From Actinomycetes bacterium (GTDB lineage Bacteria; Actinomycetota; JAICYB01): a stretch of 64,000 bases of DNA. Positions within the stretch are counted from its first letter, which is position 1; every line of letters begins with the position of its first letter. The translations under genes and the position numbers were made by a program. Positions 42,578 to 50,430 of the stretch are shown piece after piece. The notes under the pieces were generated by a model. That model searched no databases and was not told where the DNA came from. It worked only from the letters and a program-made list of their open reading frames with translations. The stretch lies in assembly GCA_025934435.1 (NCBI GenBank), contig JAICYB010000013.1, positions 1 to 64,000 of the forward strand. The letters are read 5' to 3'.

Positions 42578-42619
42578 TTACTCGCTTGCTCCGCGTTCCT
42601 GCACTCCGCAGTGGTCCAT
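42578..42619 (-). CDS. DCGA-type mini-ORF leader (single copy)
   Basis: On the minus strand an ATG opens 13 codons (MDHCGVQERGASE) ending in TAA, and after CG comes the ATG of the alpha/beta hydrolase. The nucleotide core (ctgcggag ... gcggagcaagcgag) is that of the tandem arrays elsewhere, but the stop, two codons and the spacing have changed while the unit still closes just before the gene start. It lies between the divergent hydrolase and PAC2 genes, so it is within the hydrolase 5' leader. Confidence 0.5.
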   Translation of the reverse strand: MDHCGVQERGASE

Positions 42620-42638
42620 CGGGATAGCATCGTCCCTG

Positions 42639-43496
42639 ATGGACGGGCTCGAGTACCACTCCGCGCCGGCGCTGCGTCGTCCATTCCTCGTCTGCGCCTT
42701 CGAAGGCTGGAGCGACGCCGGCGACGCCGCGACGTCGGCCGTCTCCTATCTCAAGGAGCAATGGAAGACCGAGCCGCTCGCGTCGGTCGACCCCGAACTC
42801 TTCTACGACTTCCAAGCGCATCGTCCGCTCGTTCGCATGAACGAAGCGGGGATCCGCGAGATGGTCTGGCCGTCGACGGACTTCGGTTTCGCGACGCTTC
42901 CGGGCGTCGAACGTGACGCCGTCGTCGTGTCCGGCATCGAACCGTCGATGCGCTGGCCGACGTTCACGAAGATGATCCTCGACGTCGCGCACACGACGGG
43001 CGTCGAGCTCGTCGTCGGACTCGGCGCGCTGTTGGCGGGGCGTCCGCACACGCGACCGGTGCGCATCCTCGGAACGGGGACGACGCCCGATCTTTGCGCT
43101 CGGTACGACCTGCAACCGCCTCGCTACGAAGGTCCGACCGGAGTGCTCGGTGCGATCGCCGACGGATGCCGGCTGACCGATCTCGACGCACTGACGCTCT
43201 GGGGCTTCGTCCCGCATTACCTGCAGGGCGGACCGTTCCCGGCATCGTCGCTCGCGTTGCTGCGTCGTCTCGGCGGCATCGTCGGATTGAACATCAACCT
43301 CGACGACCTCGAAGACCGCGCACGAGCGCACGAGGAGCGCATCAGCGAAGCGGTGAGCTCCGATCCACAGATCAGTGCGACGGTCGAAGAGCTCGAACGT
43401 CAGGCGGACGCCGAAGACCTCACCGATGTGCCGTCCGGTGACGAACTCGTGGCGGAGGTGGAACGGTTCCTGCGCGATCAACGCGGCGACCGTTGA
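42639..43496 (+). CDS. PAC2-family protein
   Basis: A 285-residue PAC2 (proteasome-assembly-chaperone-like) protein: FEGWSDAGDAATSAVSYL near the N-terminus, the DFQAHRPLV motif and the late GPTGVLGAIADGC and WGFVPHYL segments. The function of bacterial PAC2 proteins is not settled; homologues occur with proteasome-bearing Actinomycetota. It ends in a TTGA overlap with marP. Confidence 0.88.
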   Translation: MDGLEYHSAPALRRPFLVCAFEGWSDAGDAATSAVSYLKEQWKTEPLASVDPELFYDFQAHRPLVRMNEAGIREMVWPSTDFGFATLPGVERDAVVVSGIEPSMRWPTFTKMILDVAHTTGVELVVGLGALLAGRPHTRPVRILGTGTTPDLCARYDLQPPRYEGPTGVLGAIADGCRLTDLDALTLWGFVPHYLQGGPFPASSLALLRRLGGIVGLNINLDDLEDRARAHEERISEAVSSDPQISATVEELERQADAEDLTDVPSGDELVAEVERFLRDQRGDR

Positions 43497-44662
43497 ACCT
43501 AGTCGACGTCGGCATCATCCTCCTGCTCGGACTCGCCGCCGCACACGGTGTGACGCAGGGGGCCGCGCTCCAAGTTCTGTCCTTCGGTGGGTTCTGGCTC
43601 GGCCTGCTGCTCGGCGCGTGGCTCGCACCGCTCCTCGCGAAGATCGGTGGTTCGTCCGTCGTCACATCGGCGTTCATCTCGCTTCTGACGTTCTTCGGTC
43701 TCGCCGTCATCGGCGGCGCGGCCGGACGGTTCCTCGGCACGCACGCGTGGGGCGCGCTGCGGCGGTTGAAGCTCGGGCCCGCGGACGCGGGTCTCGGGTC
43801 GATCGTCGCGGTCGTCGCCGCGCTGTTCGCCATCTGGCTCATCGCGGTGCTGCTCACGGGCGGACCGACCAAGGGCGTCTCGCGCGCGCTGAATCGTTCG
43901 GTCATCGTCCGGACGCTCGTCGCCAAGCTCCCACCCGCGCCGAGCGTCTTCACTCGACTCAATTCGCTCATCGCCGCGACGCCGTTCCCGCGTGTGTTCA
44001 CGGGCCTCGAGCCCGTTCCGGCCGGTCCCGTTCCCGTTCCGGGAGGCGCCGTCGTGCAAGGCGCGGTGCGCACCGCGGGGAATTCGACCGTGCGCGTCGT
44101 CGGTGTCGGCTGTGGCGGGATCCAGGAAGGTTCGGGCTTCGTCGTCGCACCGAACCTCGTGCTCACGAACGCGCACGTCGTCGCCGGCATCCAGTCGCCC
44201 GAGGTGCAGGACTCCGTCGGCGGACATCGCTCGACGCCCGTCCTCTTCGATCCCGAGCTCGACGTTGCGATCCTGCGCACGACGAACCTGAAGGACGCCG
44301 TGCTCCCGCTCCTTGCGGAAGACGTCCCGCGCGGACAAGGCGGTGCCGTCCTCGGCTATCCCGGCGGAGGGAAGTTCGACGCGGAAGCCGGAGCCGTCCT
44401 GCGCAAGTTCATCGCCACCGGACGAGACATCTACGGACGAAGCGTCACCGAGCGCAACGTGTATCAGTTGCAAGCCCTCATCCGGCAAGGGAATTCCGGC
44501 GGACCGTTCGTTCGCCAGGACGGCTGGGTGATGGGCGTCGTATTCGCGGCGTCCACGACGGACAAGGATGTCGGCTATGCGCTGACGTCCGACGAAGTCA
44601 TCCCGCGCGTGAACCAGGCAAAGTCGTCTGGTCCCGTCGGCACGGGAAGCTGCACGCAGTGA
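43493..44662 (+). CDS. marP: MarP-like CvpA/S1 serine protease
   Basis: A 389-residue membrane serine protease. Residues 1-130 form a CvpA-type domain with four helices. The periplasmic trypsin-like domain (about 190-385) has His in LTNAHVV, Asp in LDVAIL and Ser in IRQGNSGGP. Two cysteines (VGCGG, GSCTQ) flank the domain. The arrangement equals Mycobacterium MarP (Rv3671c), needed for acid and oxidative tolerance. TTG start overlaps the PAC2 stop. Confidence 0.9.
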   Translation: MNLVDVGIILLLGLAAAHGVTQGAALQVLSFGGFWLGLLLGAWLAPLLAKIGGSSVVTSAFISLLTFFGLAVIGGAAGRFLGTHAWGALRRLKLGPADAGLGSIVAVVAALFAIWLIAVLLTGGPTKGVSRALNRSVIVRTLVAKLPPAPSVFTRLNSLIAATPFPRVFTGLEPVPAGPVPVPGGAVVQGAVRTAGNSTVRVVGVGCGGIQEGSGFVVAPNLVLTNAHVVAGIQSPEVQDSVGGHRSTPVLFDPELDVAILRTTNLKDAVLPLLAEDVPRGQGGAVLGYPGGGKFDAEAGAVLRKFIATGRDIYGRSVTERNVYQLQALIRQGNSGGPFVRQDGWVMGVVFAASTTDKDVGYALTSDEVIPRVNQAKSSGPVGTGSCTQ

Positions 44663-44663
44663 C

Positions 44664-45344
44664 TCAGACGGCCGGCTCGAACCGGTAGCCCATACCGGGT
44701 TCCGTGATGAAGTAGCGCGGTTGCGACGGCGTCGGCTCGAGCTTGCGACGAACCTGCGCCATGAACACGCGCAGGTAGTTCGTTTCGTCCTCGTACTTCG
44801 GCCCCCAGACCGTCTTCAGCAGTTGACGCTGCGAGACGAGCTTCCCGGGATTGCGGACGAGGAGTTCGACGATGTGCCACTCCGTCGGCGTCAGCTTCAC
44901 TTCATCGCCCTGCTTGAAGATGCGCTTCGCGCGCAGGTCGACACTGAAGTCCGGCGTTTCGATCACCGGCTCCTCTTCCGCCGGTGTCGCGCGGCGAAGC
45001 GCGGCGCGTAGACGCGCGAGCAGTTCGTCCATGCCGAACGGTTTCGTGACGTAGTCGTCGGCGCCGGCGTCGAGCGCCGCGACTTTGTCGGCTTCGCCTT
45101 CACGCACGGACAAGATCACGATGGGGACGGAGCTCCAGCCACGCAGGCCCCTCACGACTTCCGTTCCGTCGATACCGGGGAGCCCGAGATCCAAGATGAC
45201 GGCGTCCGGGTGGTTGCGCGCCGCGAGCTCAAGAGCTTTCTCTCCCGTCGGTGCCACGTCGACGTCGTAGCCGCGAGTGCGAAGGTTGATCGACAGCGCT
45301 TTGGAGATCTGCGCCTCGTCGTCGACAACCAGGATGCGCGTCAT
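44664..45344 (-). CDS. kdpE: KdpE-like response regulator
   Basis: A 226-residue OmpR/PhoB-family regulator: receiver with DDE (about 8-10), phospho-acceptor Asp in AVILDLGLPG (about 52), Lys in YVTKPFG, and a winged-helix output domain (KLTPTEWHIVELLVRNPGKLVSQRQLL; ETNYLRVFMAQVRRKLE). Wording matches KdpE closely. It follows the KdpD-like kinase in one operon, but no kdpABC is in the window. Its first 13 bases occur twice more just upstream (45341-45402). Likely sites for it are the TTRACG repeats at 49463 and 52754-52814. Confidence 0.9.
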   Translation of the reverse strand: MTRILVVDDEAQISKALSINLRTRGYDVDVAPTGEKALELAARNHPDAVILDLGLPGIDGTEVVRGLRGWSSVPIVILSVREGEADKVAALDAGADDYVTKPFGMDELLARLRAALRRATPAEEEPVIETPDFSVDLRAKRIFKQGDEVKLTPTEWHIVELLVRNPGKLVSQRQLLKTVWGPKYEDETNYLRVFMAQVRRKLEPTPSQPRYFITEPGMGYRFEPAV

Positions 45345-45402
45345 GCGCCCCCTCCGATCAGGATGCGCGTCAAGCGCCCTCTCCGATCAGGATGCGCGTC
45401 AA
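45341..45402 (-). repeat. duplicated kdpE start region, two mini-ORFs
   Basis: Between the kinase TAG stop and kdpE, a 29-bp unit (ttgacgcgcatcctgatcgg + agagggcgc) occurs twice and leads into the true atgacgcgcatcctg. Both copies open with TTG and read MTRILIGEGA-stop and MTRILIGGGA-stop. Each stop (TGA) overlaps the next start as TTGA and ATGA. Each carries a GGAG 7 bases before the next start. This is a tandem duplication of ribosome-binding site plus start codon plus first five codons of kdpE. Confidence 0.8.
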
Positions 45403-46848
45403 CTACGCCGCTCCCATGCGCTTCGACACATGCGAGATGCCGAGCCGGATAGATACCGTCAATCCGCCGCGCTCCGTGTCGTGCAACGCGAGCTCGCCTT
45501 CCATCGCTTCGACGAAACCACGCGAGACCGCAAGTCCGAGTCCGACGCCAACACCCTGCGCTCGGTCACCGAGTCGTTGGAAGGCGCCGAACGCACGCTC
45601 CCGCTCCTCCGCTGGTATGCCTCGTCCGTGGTCGACGATCTTCCCCTCCCCGGTCTGGTCGCGCCGCGTCGCGAGCACGGTAACCGGTGAAGCGCCGTGG
45701 GTGAGCGCGTTGTCGATGATGTTCGCGAACGCTCGCTCGAGTAGCGCCGGGTCGGCGACCACCGAGGGGAGCGTCTCAGGAACGTAGACCCCCACACCGC
45801 GCGCCCTCGAGCCGATGGACGCGAGACTCGCCGCAACAACCTCGTCGACGCCCACCTCACGCATCGAGAGATTGAGACCGCCGAGCTGGAGGCGGCTCAT
45901 GTCGAGAAGATTCCCCACGATCTTGTTCAAACGATCCGACTCCTCGTCGATGGTCCGTAGGAATTCGTCGATAGACGAGGGACTCCACTCGACCTCGTCC
46001 TGGAGCAGGCTCGTGACGGACGCTTTGATCGAAGAGAGCGGTGTCCGCAGGTCGTGGGACACGGCAGCGAGCAGAGCGGTACGCAGCTCGTTCTGCGCGG
46101 CGAGCTTCTGCGCAGCCGATGCCTCGAATCGGAGACGCCTGGTCTCGAGCCCCGCCGCGATCGGTCCCGCGAACGTCTCGAGCACGCGCCGGTCGTCGAG
46201 GGAGAGATGCTTTCCGACGAGCGCCAGGTTGTACGACGACGACAGAGCGAACGAGTCGTCCGCCTCGCTCGGTGCCGTTGGACACGGCGTCCCCGCGTGA
46301 GCGTCGACACGCCAGCCACTCGCGACGACGCGGAGGAGGGCGATCGCCTCGAGCCCGAAACTCTCTCGGAGAGATTCGAGAAGCTCGGGGACGGGATCGT
46401 CGCGTCCGACAAGCGTCGACGCCGCTCGCGCGATCGCCTCAGCTTCGGACCGAGCGCGGGTCGCGTCATTGGAGCGTCGTTCCGCGATCGAGACGAGTGC
46501 GCTGACGACGACTCCCACGACAGCGAATACCACGATCGCGAGGACGTTCTCCGTGTGCCTGACGCTCAGCGTGTGGAACGGCGGCGTGAAGAACCAGTTG
46601 GCGAGGAGCGATCCGCCGAACGCCGCGACGAGTGCGGGGTACAACCCCCCGACCGCGGAGACCGCGACGACGAGCAAGAGGAAGAGGAGCAGCGTGCTCG
46701 GGAGTCCGACACCATGACGACCGGCGGCCAGGCCGGCCGTCAGCAACGGGAGCCCCACCCCCGCGAGGAGCCAACCGATGACGCTTCTCCGAAACGAGAG
46801 TGCGGACCGCCCGGCGAGCGCCGATCGTTGCCTTACCCGTATCGGCAT
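45403..46848 (-). CDS. KdpD-like sensor kinase lacking N-terminal domains
   Basis: A 481-residue membrane histidine kinase. Four helices form the DUF4118 domain (about 22-130, with LANWFFTPPFHTLSV), then a GAF-like region (about 155-240), the H-box AAVSHDLRTPLSSIKAS (His about 264), N-box NIIDNALTHG and G-boxes. The 380-residue KdpD N-terminus (P-loop plus USP domain that binds c-di-AMP in Firmicutes) is absent. It lies 29 bases after the KimA-like gene and ends one base before the duplicated kdpE leader. Confidence 0.85.
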   Translation of the reverse strand: MPIRVRQRSALAGRSALSFRRSVIGWLLAGVGLPLLTAGLAAGRHGVGLPSTLLLFLLLVVAVSAVGGLYPALVAAFGGSLLANWFFTPPFHTLSVRHTENVLAIVVFAVVGVVVSALVSIAERRSNDATRARSEAEAIARAASTLVGRDDPVPELLESLRESFGLEAIALLRVVASGWRVDAHAGTPCPTAPSEADDSFALSSSYNLALVGKHLSLDDRRVLETFAGPIAAGLETRRLRFEASAAQKLAAQNELRTALLAAVSHDLRTPLSSIKASVTSLLQDEVEWSPSSIDEFLRTIDEESDRLNKIVGNLLDMSRLQLGGLNLSMREVGVDEVVAASLASIGSRARGVGVYVPETLPSVVADPALLERAFANIIDNALTHGASPVTVLATRRDQTGEGKIVDHGRGIPAEERERAFGAFQRLGDRAQGVGVGLGLAVSRGFVEAMEGELALHDTERGGLTVSIRLGISHVSKRMGAA

Positions 46849-46877
46849 GGTCCAACTTTACGCGTCCGGCAGGAGAA

Positions 46878-49241
46878 CTACTTCTCGAGGCGGTACGGAA
46901 CCGACGTCACGACGACGTTCGGCTCGGCGACGAACATCCGCTTCAGCGTCAGCGCGGTCTGGTTGTGCAGCAGGTTGTGCCACCACTTCTTCACGATGAA
47001 CTCGGGGAGCACGATCGTCACGAGGGCTTGCCCGTCCCGCGACAGGCCGCGCACGTATTCGAGGATCGGCCCCTCGATATCGCGGTACGGCGAGTGGATC
47101 ACCTCGAGGTCGAGACCGGGATACCAGTCGTTCCAGTCGCGGACGAGGCCCTCGGTCTCGTGGTCCTCGATCGATATGTGCAGCGCGTTGATCCTGTCCG
47201 CATCCAGCGACTTCGCGTATTCGAGCGCGTGGAGCGTTGCGTTGTGCACACCACTCACGAGCAGGACGACGTCGTGTTGCACGCCCGTCGGCTCGATCTG
47301 CGCGGCGCCCGGAACGTCGGGAACATCGGTCACCACGACGTCCTTCACGAAGAGCAGCTGCGTCTTGATCCGGAGCGCGGTGCGGCTGCCGACGAGTCGC
47401 CCGAAACGCTTCGGGATGGACGCCGACACGACGACCGTCACGAAATCCTCCGGCGGGATGCGCTTGCGGAGATTCTCGATATACGCCCGTACCGCCTTGC
47501 CCGTCGCGCCGCCGCCGGACTTGATGATCTCGAGCGTCGGCGTGGTCGGAAGCAAGCCGAGCGTGCGTGCCCACATCGATTCGAGGTTGCGTGGGTCGTC
47601 CGATTCGCTGAAGTGGACGCACCGGAAGCTCTCGGCCTCGATCCGCTCCGCGTAGAGGAAGCCGCGCTTCTCCGCCTCGCTCGGACGACCCACCAGGAGC
47701 ACGACATGGTTCCGTGCGCCGGGAACGGGCCGGCGGTCGGCGTGGCGCAGGCTCTTGCCGACCTGCTTGTAGTGGCGGCTGACGGCGAGGAGACCGCTCA
47801 GCGCTACGGGGATCGTGATGAGGATGATCCAGGCGCCGGCCTTGAACTTGACGATCGCGATCACGATGGTCATCACACCGGTGACGATCCCGCCGAAACC
47901 GTTGATCAGCAGACCGTGGCGCCAGCCCGGCTCCTTCTCGACCAGATGGTGCTTCGACATCCCGAGCTGCGAGAACGTGAAGGACGTGAATACGCCGATC
48001 GCGTAGAGAGGGATCAACGCGGTAACCGACGCCTTGAACAGGATCACGAGCAGCGCCGCGAATCCCGCGAGAACCATGATCCCGTTCGAGAAGACGAGCC
48101 GGTCGCCGTACCGCGTCAGCTGACGCGGCAGGAAACGGTCACCCGCGTGGAACGAGGCGAGACGCGGGAAGTCCGCGAAGCTCGTGTTCGCGGCGAGCAC
48201 CAAGATGAGCAGCGTCGAGATCTGCAGCAGAGCGAACAACAGATGGCCGACGGCGCCCCCACCGAAGATCGCCTTTCCGACCTGCGCCAGGACCGTCACC
48301 TGTTCCTTCGGATCCGGAACGGCACGAACGTGCGCGGCGAGGATCGAGAGTCCGATGAACATGGCCCCGAGGGTGCAACCCATCCACATCAGGGTCTTGC
48401 GGGCGTTGATCCACTCGGGGGCCTTGAACGCGGGGACACCGTTCGAGATCGCCTCCACACCGGTGACAGCGGCACCGCCCGACGCGAACGCTTTCAGGAC
48501 GATGAAGAGCGAAACCGCCTTGAACGTCCCGGTCGCCGTCTTCGGGATGGCGAAGGTATGGATCGGGTGGAGATGGCCGGTGAACAGTTGGAACAACCCG
48601 ACACCGATCAAGACGAACATCATCACGATGAAGAAGTACGTCGGAACCGCGAACATCCGGCCCGACTCCCGCACGCCTCGCAGGTTTCCCCACGTGATGA
48701 TCACGATGAAGAGCAGGGAGATCGGAACGCGCCACGGGAACATCGCCGGCACGAATGACGTGAGCGCCGCCGTCCCCGCGGAGACGGACACCGACACGGT
48801 CAGGATGTAGTCCGTCAGCAGCGCCGTCCCCGCTACCTGCGCGGGGAGAACGCCGAAATTGTCGCGCGTGACGAGGTACGCACCACCTGCTTGCGGGTAG
48901 GCCTTGATCGTCTGGCGGTAGGAGAAGAGCAAGACACCGAGCACCGCAAGCAGCGCAGCTGTGATCGGGACCACGTAATGGAAAGCAAGGCCCCCGATGA
49001 TTCCGGCGAAAAGAAGCATCCGCAGGATCTCTTCCGTCGCGTACGCACTCGACGAGAGGTTGTCACTCGCGAAGACGGCGAGCGCCGTGATGTTGCCGAG
49101 CCGCTCGTGCTTGAGCTGCTCCGTCTCCATCGGAGAGCCGATGATCAGACGCTTCGCGCCTTTGATGAACGAACCGTTCGTCGACGGTGGGACGTGATCG
49201 GTATCGAGCGTCGGGGGACGCTTCACGGTGTCTTCGCTCAC
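46878..49241 (-). CDS. KimA-like potassium permease (APC superfamily) 1
   Basis: A 787-residue APC-superfamily transporter. The KimA hallmark FASDNLSSSAYATEEIL (about residues 60-76) holds the Asp and Tyr used for K+ in Bacillus KimA. About twelve helices follow to residue 530, and a 250-residue cytosolic UspA-like domain (VVLLVGRPSEAEKRG ... VSGVHNATLHALEYAKSL) ends the chain. High-affinity K+/H+ uptake is expected. GTG 49241 overlaps the stop of the 54-residue membrane peptide gene (GTGA). Confidence 0.87.
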   Translation of the reverse strand: MSEDTVKRPPTLDTDHVPPSTNGSFIKGAKRLIIGSPMETEQLKHERLGNITALAVFASDNLSSSAYATEEILRMLLFAGIIGGLAFHYVVPITAALLAVLGVLLFSYRQTIKAYPQAGGAYLVTRDNFGVLPAQVAGTALLTDYILTVSVSVSAGTAALTSFVPAMFPWRVPISLLFIVIITWGNLRGVRESGRMFAVPTYFFIVMMFVLIGVGLFQLFTGHLHPIHTFAIPKTATGTFKAVSLFIVLKAFASGGAAVTGVEAISNGVPAFKAPEWINARKTLMWMGCTLGAMFIGLSILAAHVRAVPDPKEQVTVLAQVGKAIFGGGAVGHLLFALLQISTLLILVLAANTSFADFPRLASFHAGDRFLPRQLTRYGDRLVFSNGIMVLAGFAALLVILFKASVTALIPLYAIGVFTSFTFSQLGMSKHHLVEKEPGWRHGLLINGFGGIVTGVMTIVIAIVKFKAGAWIILITIPVALSGLLAVSRHYKQVGKSLRHADRRPVPGARNHVVLLVGRPSEAEKRGFLYAERIEAESFRCVHFSESDDPRNLESMWARTLGLLPTTPTLEIIKSGGGATGKAVRAYIENLRKRIPPEDFVTVVVSASIPKRFGRLVGSRTALRIKTQLLFVKDVVVTDVPDVPGAAQIEPTGVQHDVVLLVSGVHNATLHALEYAKSLDADRINALHISIEDHETEGLVRDWNDWYPGLDLEVIHSPYRDIEGPILEYVRGLSRDGQALVTIVLPEFIVKKWWHNLLHNQTALTLKRMFVAEPNVVVTSVPYRLEK

Positions 49242-49402
49242 GACGACGTCACTCGGTCGGGAGCGTCGTCCGAGTAGACGTGGTGGAGCGCTTCGCGCGC
49301 GGTGCGAGCCGCGAGGTATGCCTCGAGGAGCGGCCTGGTGAAGAGCCCAAGCAGAAGGCCCAACCCGACGCCTGCGACGGTCTGGATCACGAGTTTCCTC
49401 AC
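49238..49402 (-). CDS. 54-residue single-helix membrane peptide
   Basis: A GTG-started 54-codon frame fills the gap before the KimA-like gene: one helix (VIQTVAGVGLGLLLGLF, about residues 5-21) preceded by RK, then an amphipathic Arg/Glu/His-rich part (EAYLAARTAREALHH). Its TGA overlaps the transporter start as GTGA. Size, single helix and coupling are reminiscent of KdpF, the small stabilising subunit of the Kdp ATPase, but no sequence relation is claimed. Confidence 0.65.
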   Translation of the reverse strand: MRKLVIQTVAGVGLGLLLGLFTRPLLEAYLAARTAREALHHVYSDDAPDRVTSS

Positions 49403-49462
49403 GCGCTGCCGAACGGCTAACCCGCAATCCGTAACGCCTCGTCGTGCGGTCGGGTACCGCCC

Positions 49463-49479
49463 TTGACGTGTTCTTAACG
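49463..49479. promoter_or_regulatory. candidate KdpE site (direct repeat) B
   Basis: TTGACG-tgttc-TTAACG, two half-sites 11 bp apart, lies 61 bases before the start of the small membrane peptide. It matches the two repeats upstream of the other KimA-like gene (52754-52770 and 52798-52814). One-turn spacing is typical for OmpR/PhoB-family regulators. Confidence 0.5.
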
Positions 49480-49494
49480 CGGGGAGAGTCCCCG

Positions 49495-50430
49495 CTAACG
49501 GAACCTTTTCGCCGAGAAGGCGGCGGGAAGCTCGGCCCCCTCAAGGGCGTCCGCGACGAGCTCGCCGGCGACCGGCGCCATGAGGATGCCCGTGGAATAG
49601 AAGCCCGTGACGATGAACGAGCCGTCGTCGGCGCGGTCGATGATCGGCAGTTCGTCCGACGTCTTCGGACGGAAGCACGTCCAGGTATGCGTCACGTCGA
49701 GATCGCTTGCTTGCGGGACGAGTTCGACGAGCTTCGTGCGGACGCGATCGACCGTGCTTCCGATAACGCGCGCGTCGGTATCGTCCGGCTCCTTCGTACC
49801 ACCGCACACGATGCGGCCGGACGGAAGCTGGATCGCGAGGAATCCGGCATCGGCGGACGAGACGATCTCACCCATACGGAGCGCCGCGGGAGACGTCGCG
49901 ATCAGATGTCCTTTCACGACGTGCGACGTGCGCTCCGCTCCGGTGGCGTAGACGGTCACTCCCGCTGAGAACGCGTCGATGTCTTCAGCGTGCGTACTGA
50001 TCACGCCGGCTCGTCGCGCGAGCGCTGCAGCCATCTCGAGCGGATTCACGCGAGCCTGGTCCCTGACGATCGCGTCGGGGGCGACGCGAAGATCGAGCGT
50101 CTCGACGGCGTAGTCGTCCTGCGCCAGATGGAGTTGCAGGCTGCGGCGGGCGAACGTGTGCCAGATCGGGCCGGCTTGCGGATGCGCGTCGGGTGCGAGA
50201 CCTCCGGCTGCTCGTCCGGACGCACCACCGGCGAGGCGCTCACGTTCGACGACGACGACGCGCATCCCACGGGACGTGCACGCTGCGGCGATCGAAAGAC
50301 CGATGATGCCGCCACCGACGACGAGGACGTCCGGCGTGCGTGGCGGTTCGTCCGGCGGTGGAGGATCCAGCGCTTCGAGATCGGCCGGCGAGGTCTCGTC
50401 GTCCCAGACGGGACGCCCCGCGCCTTTCAC
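49495..50430 (-). CDS. FAD-dependent amino-acid oxidase-like protein
   Basis: A 311-residue flavoprotein of the glycine oxidase/DAO family: dinucleotide motif VLVVGGGIIGLSIAAAC (about 30-46), E at the end of the second strand (VVVVERERLAGGASGRAAGG), HTWTCFRPKTSDELPIID and the C-terminal FIVTGFYSTGILMAPVAGE. It would oxidise a small amine with O2. Its GTG overlaps the KimA-like stop as GTGA, so it is embedded in the potassium operon, which is unexpected. Confidence 0.85.
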   Translation of the reverse strand: MKGAGRPVWDDETSPADLEALDPPPPDEPPRTPDVLVVGGGIIGLSIAAACTSRGMRVVVVERERLAGGASGRAAGGLAPDAHPQAGPIWHTFARRSLQLHLAQDDYAVETLDLRVAPDAIVRDQARVNPLEMAAALARRAGVISTHAEDIDAFSAGVTVYATGAERTSHVVKGHLIATSPAALRMGEIVSSADAGFLAIQLPSGRIVCGGTKEPDDTDARVIGSTVDRVRTKLVELVPQASDLDVTHTWTCFRPKTSDELPIIDRADDGSFIVTGFYSTGILMAPVAGELVADALEGAELPAAFSAKRFR

